From the NCBI GenBank assembly GCA_900404475.1, contig OUQQ01000652.1, forward strand, positions 1-11,020: 11,020 nt of DNA, given 5' to 3'. Source of the DNA: Spongospora subterranea (taxonomy: Eukaryota > Endomyxa > Phytomyxea > Plasmodiophorida > Plasmodiophoridae). The notes below the pieces were generated by a model that ran no database searches, was not told where the DNA came from, and saw only the letters and a program-made list of their open reading frames with translations. Made by a program: the position numbers and the translations under genes. Shown here piece after piece: positions 8,133-11,020 of the stretch. How positions within the stretch are numbered: the first letter of the stretch is position 1; the number at the start of each line of letters is the position of its first letter.

Positions 8133-9377
8133 ATGCCTAGCACTCTGCTGACGGAGAGATTCAGTCGAAATACAATAATCTAAAGAATACATCAAGGGGG
8201 CACAACCGAAAAACCAGATCCATTAAAGTCCAAAGACGACATTTCTTATGTATCAAAAATGTTCCACCATGAACACCAGCAACGAATCCGCATTGGGGAA
8301 GGCTGCTGCAGATCAAGTCAACTTAGAGCCAGACTACTCGTAATGCAGCTGCCACGCGTTCGGAGAACGACATGCATCTCGAACAATATTCATTTGATGT
8401 CGGTGCGTTTTTCCCCGATATTTTCGATCAGGATGACGACCATAACCATTAAGCAGGCCACATAATCACAAAAATGAGCGCGTTTTTGATAGAACCTCCC
8501 AGTCGCTGCGAACGCGATGCAGATGCTTTTGCGATTATGTTGCCGACTCTGGTAAGCATTCGACCTCATCGCCGTCCAAAACGACCCATTCTTCTCGGTT
8601 GTCAGCATTTTTTTTGTATAAGTATACCCAACCTCATGTATCTGTCGGGAGTAATGTCGAACCTGAACCACCAACGGCCCTCGACGAACGGCGCATCGCA
8701 ACCGCGTTGCTCCGATACACATGGGATCGGACTGATAGCCTCTCATCATGTCTTTCGATGGTGGTGAAAAGGCGCCGGATCGGTCAGATTCTCGAGAGCA
8801 ACGATCTGTTCACGACCCCCTCAATTCGTGCTCTGGTCCACAGTCCAATATTTCTGCCCATTCTTGGCACGAGCAAAATTTGGTGGCCACACTCAAGGGT
8901 GTTTTGTGTAATAGCAAGCAACTTGAGAACTAATTCACGGTCGAAACACATCGACGTCAAATTGCATTTGCATGGGCTGCTGGGTTTGTTGGCAAGGGAG
9001 TTGGCAACAAACCGCCATCCGAGCGATACTCTGAGCCTTGTCCAACCTACCCCTGATGGAATGAGAATCACCACGTGTATGTGTTTCGTCCTCGAATTCG
9101 TACTTAAGTTGCTTGCTATTGCAATACGCAGGCGCAATTAGGGTTTTATTCCGAAACGAGCGCGATGATGGTTGGGGTGTTCAGATAATATCATGGATCA
9201 GTAAGCCTGTTGCCGATTCGAATTTTTTGGGGTCGTACAAAGTTGCGTCCGTTAGCGTCGTCACTTTGCGATTCGAAAGAGGCACTCTCGTAATGTTCCC
9301 CAAGAATAGTACTGGCTAAAACTCAACATCGAAGCAATCGAAACTCACAATCGAACATCGAGAATTTCTGGAATTAA
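8133..9377 (+). CDS. Orphan multi-exon gene with complementary introns
   Basis: No family recognised. One phase-consistent model has exons 8133-8163, 8197-8249, 8327-8402, 8457-8551, 8623-8749, 8788-8900, 9001-9076, 9132-9200, 9256-9289 and 9335-9377, with TAA at 9375-9377. It would encode roughly 235 mostly hydrophilic residues, including NDMHLEQYSFDVG, EPEPPTALDERRIATALL, HSWHEQNLVATLKG and RNERDDGWGVQIISW. Strong donors are GTAAGC at 8552 and 9201 and GTGCGT at 8403; several introns are 54-55 nt. The weak points are the 33-nt first intron, an acceptor choice at 8622 rather than 8605, and the donor at 8901 or 8906 with acceptor 9000 or 8996. An alternative start at 8269 (MNTSNESALG) with a longer second intron is also phase-consistent. 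A continuous 180-codon frame at 8599-9141 overlaps this model and is less convincing in composition. Confidence 0.45.
8910..8951. repeat. Inverted repeat, left arm (42 nt)
   Basis: This arm matches the reverse complement of 9079-9120 at 36 of 42 positions without gaps. One of the six mismatches becomes a G-U pair in RNA, so 37 positions can pair. It begins with AATAGCAAGCAACTT and ends with CGAAACACAT. In the splice model it lies inside the intron upstream of exon 9001-9076. Confidence 0.9.
8983..9013 (+). other. Hairpin displaying a predicted 3' splice site
   Basis: GGTTTGTTGGCA (8983-8994) pairs with TGGCAACAAACC (9002-9013) at 11 of 12 positions, with a 7-base loop AGGGAGT. Both candidate 3' splice sites of the intron upstream of exon 9001-9076 (after 8996 or after 9000) lie in that loop. 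The stem is visible directly; a splicing role is inference. Confidence 0.6.
9079..9120. repeat. Inverted repeat, right arm (42 nt)
   Basis: This is the partner of 8910-8951, separated from it by 127 nt. It falls entirely inside a predicted 55-nt intron (9077-9131, GTATGT..GCAG, phase 1), which joins MRITT to AIRVLFRNERDD. Confidence 0.9.
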
Positions 9378-9506
9378 AGATGAGAAGACCTTTTTTAACA
9401 CCCTAGGGCTACGTAAGTTTGGGAGAAAAATTAACAACAGGAAAAGCAACAACGCGTTTCAACCCCAGTCGCAAATCATGACAGCAATAACGGAAACCTT
9501 AAGAAT

Positions 9507-9979
9507 TCAGTGACTTTTTGATCGTTTAATTGATAGGGACAAACGATCAAGTCGCTCCGATAAACACCGTTCAAGTCCCCGCAGCTCTTCCTGCGATAAA
9601 TTCGAAACAAATAGGTCAGACAAGTTCCTAATAATTCCCAGGTTGCTGTTGGACACGACGCTGTCAGCTTTGATGATGGTTGGAGCGGAACAAGATCTGT
9701 TCGAGGGTCGGGGAGAGGAGGGTATGCTATTATCTTCGAACAATCGTGGAGCAGTTCTGTCTTCGCATTATCTACATACGAACTTCGAAAACAAACAAAG
9801 ATCATGAATTGCATGCAGAGTGACCAAAAAACTTGTCGTTTTCAAGGTCGTAAACGAGATTCGACAGTGAGGAACTGACGCAACGAAATTGCTACATCCT
9901 CATTTTCCGGTCATGGTGGGCAATGGATGATCGCTACGTGCAAAACAATTCCATTAACGGTTTTTTTTTTGACGCGCAT
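9507..9979 (-). CDS. Orphan 3-exon protein, about 120 residues
   Basis: No family recognised. Exons 9979-9938, 9891-9825 and 9760-9507 join through a 46-nt intron (9937-9892, phase 0) and a 64-nt intron (9824-9761, phase 1). The protein starts MRVKKKTVNGIVLH, the lysines coming from a run of ten A. It continues through LSNLVYDLENDKFF to a Ser/Pro-rich linker (SIPSSPRPSNRSCSAP) and a C-terminal helix with regular Leu spacing (LSQEELRGLERCL), ending in a basic SIKRSKSH. The amphipathic C-terminus suggests a protein-binding helix, by inference. It converges with the 8133-9377 gene, the stops being about 130 nt apart. The last exon alone is open for 78 codons with strong coding character. Confidence 0.6.
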
Positions 9980-10028
9980 TTTGGAATCAAATCAGGTGAT
10001 ATGAACGGTCAGATTCGGCCGAAGCGGT
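9980..10028. promoter_or_regulatory. 49-nt shared divergent promoter region
   Basis: Only 49 nt separate the proposed start codons of the minus-strand gene (9979) and the plus-strand gene (10029). Any core promoters must sit here or inside the first exons. I see no TATA box. Confidence 0.4.
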
Positions 10029-11020
10029 ATGAATACCGATGGATCTGAGAGCAATAATTACCGAAGCATTCGTAGCCAGGAGTTCAGAGCCTTGTTGGGT
10101 CGACAAACATCGTACCACATGAGGTTCTCACGCCCTTACACTTCGGTGATCGCCCGGCGTCGCCAGTACCTGAAAAAGGGTTGAGTCTGCTGGGGCTCGG
10201 CGGCTGATTTGATAATCAAAATGAGTCGATGGGGTTTCGCAAGGAAGACCTGTACTATATCAAGAAGGAAGATATGTATTCTATCACCTAGGGAGAGAGA
10301 CCCGATTTCTTTCAGAATCGTGAACTTTTAGAAGTCGTTGACAGGTTCGCTGAATCAGGATTGATGTTGTGGCGGATTGCACCTCCAATGGTAAAACGAT
10401 CTGTTGTTTGGCCAACTTCAGATTACAGAGCAGCGATTGACTCGCAATGTGGATTCAGGTGCCAAACTGTGATAACCGGGGTATCAGCAGTCTTACATGA
10501 CCACGATTGCCAACTATTCGTTCCAAGGTATTTGCCTGTTCAAACGTGGAAAATCGGAATCGATAGGCAGGCGGTGATGTTCGTGACGGACGATAAAACG
10601 ATTTAGCTGTGCATTAAACGTGTCAATGCATCGGCGAAATTTTTCTGGGCGTGTTCACCATTCGGCATTGGCTCGCTGAAACGTTCTTTAGTTAAATCGA
10701 TTGTTGAAATCGAGAAACGAAAAGAACATGACCAACGTCCCTGAAGGAAAGTCGAGATTCATTTATTGCTGGCCCAATGGGATAAGAATCGTTCTATAAC
10801 GCAACCTGAAGAAGAAATCTTAGCAGTTTCGTCAAAAAATGTACGCGTGCGTGGTTTGCACAAAACCAACGGGTTTGGTTAGGTGCCAGTGCAGTTCACG
10901 ATCGGATTTCCTTGTTCAAATGGGTACTTGTGTGATTAGATGCGCATTGGAAGATGCTCTAGGGTCAACTAAACTTCCTGGAGAACTGAAAAGTTTTCTC
11001 GGTTGTTCATTCGGATTCCA
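10029..11020 (+). CDS. Orphan multi-exon gene running off the right edge
   Basis: No family recognised. Exon 1 (10029-10179) is clear: MNTDGSESNNYRSIRSQEF to RRRQYLKKG. A 46-nt intron (10180-10225) leads to 10226-10275 (GVSQGRPVLYQEGRY) and a 40-nt intron (10276-10315) to 10316-10390 (NRELLEVVDRFAESGLMLW). Beyond this one frame is broken only by TAG (10604-10606), TGA (10742-10744) and TAG (10880-10882), and each can be removed by a short intron. For example 10697-10750 (54 nt) and 10841-10882 (42 nt) give LLAQWDKNRSITQPEEE and then VPVQFTIGFPCSNG, continuing to ELKSFLGCSFGF at the edge. The region 10391-10606 has more than one phase-consistent solution. A short overlapping frame starting at 10839 (MYACVVCTKP) is the main alternative for the last 180 nt. 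Confidence 0.45.

Noticed and set aside
8599..9141. Continuous 180-codon plus-strand frame
   Set aside because: It runs through both inverted-repeat arms, becomes Arg/Leu/Ile-rich and loses the hydrophilic character of the neighbouring exons. A spliced path with consistent phases uses only its 8623-8749 and 9001-9076 parts.
9132..9200. Resemblance of RVLFRNERDDGWGV to the arch segment of Mtr4/Ski2-type helicases
   Set aside because: The likeness covers about fifteen residues only, and no helicase motif (Walker A, DExH) is found in the exons around it.
10604..10744. Stop-codon readthrough or selenocysteine at TAG 10604 and TGA 10742
   Set aside because: Introns of normal local length remove both stops, and I see no recoding element. 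No special genetic code is needed elsewhere in the window.
10839..11020. Cys-rich frame starting MYACVVCTKP as the start of a new gene
   Set aside because: The competing frame splices with a 42-nt intron (10841-10882) and gives a smoother continuation of the upstream gene. Kept only as an alternative.

Overview
This is nuclear DNA from an intron-dense, compact eukaryote. The evidence is direct: three genes can be read as conserved protein families only after removing many short GT..AG introns. Most are 43-57 nt (extremes about 31-213 nt) with very relaxed donor sequences (GTAA, GTGA, GTTC, GTTT, GTCT all occur). A cytosolic carboxypeptidase implies modified, probably axonemal, tubulin. I cannot place the species; a flagellated protist or a small metazoan with a compact genome would fit. 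There are no prokaryotic signals, no tRNA or rRNA and no recognisable transposon.

Layout, left to right. A minus-strand gene with uncertain exons runs off the left edge (1-886). A minus-strand DUF676/ROG1-type serine esterase occupies 1411-2656. A minus-strand cytosolic carboxypeptidase (CCP/AGBL) runs from 3364 to at least 6180, with likely further 5' exons up to about 6632. A minus-strand R-SNARE (VAMP-like, tail-anchored) lies at 6906-7303. Head-to-head with it is a plus-strand orphan beginning with an N-myristoylation motif (7419-7933). A plus-strand orphan of about ten exons follows a TATA box (8133-9377). A minus-strand orphan (9507-9979) and a plus-strand orphan (10029 to the right edge) form a second head-to-head pair, with start codons only 49 nt apart.

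The genes share no obvious pathway. The carboxypeptidase trims glutamates from tubulin-type proteins, the R-SNARE acts in vesicle fusion and the esterase in lipid or acyl-ester turnover. They look like ordinary neighbours in a dense chromosome arm.

The most interesting structure is in the 8133-9377 gene. Two 42-base arms, complementary over 37 positions when G-U is counted, lie in consecutive predicted introns on either side of one small exon. This is the geometry associated with back-splicing or exon skipping. The 3' splice site upstream of that exon sits in the loop of a second hairpin. Splice models for the three recognised families are supported by conserved protein across each junction. 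Models for the orphan genes rest only on reading-frame and phase consistency and are marked accordingly.
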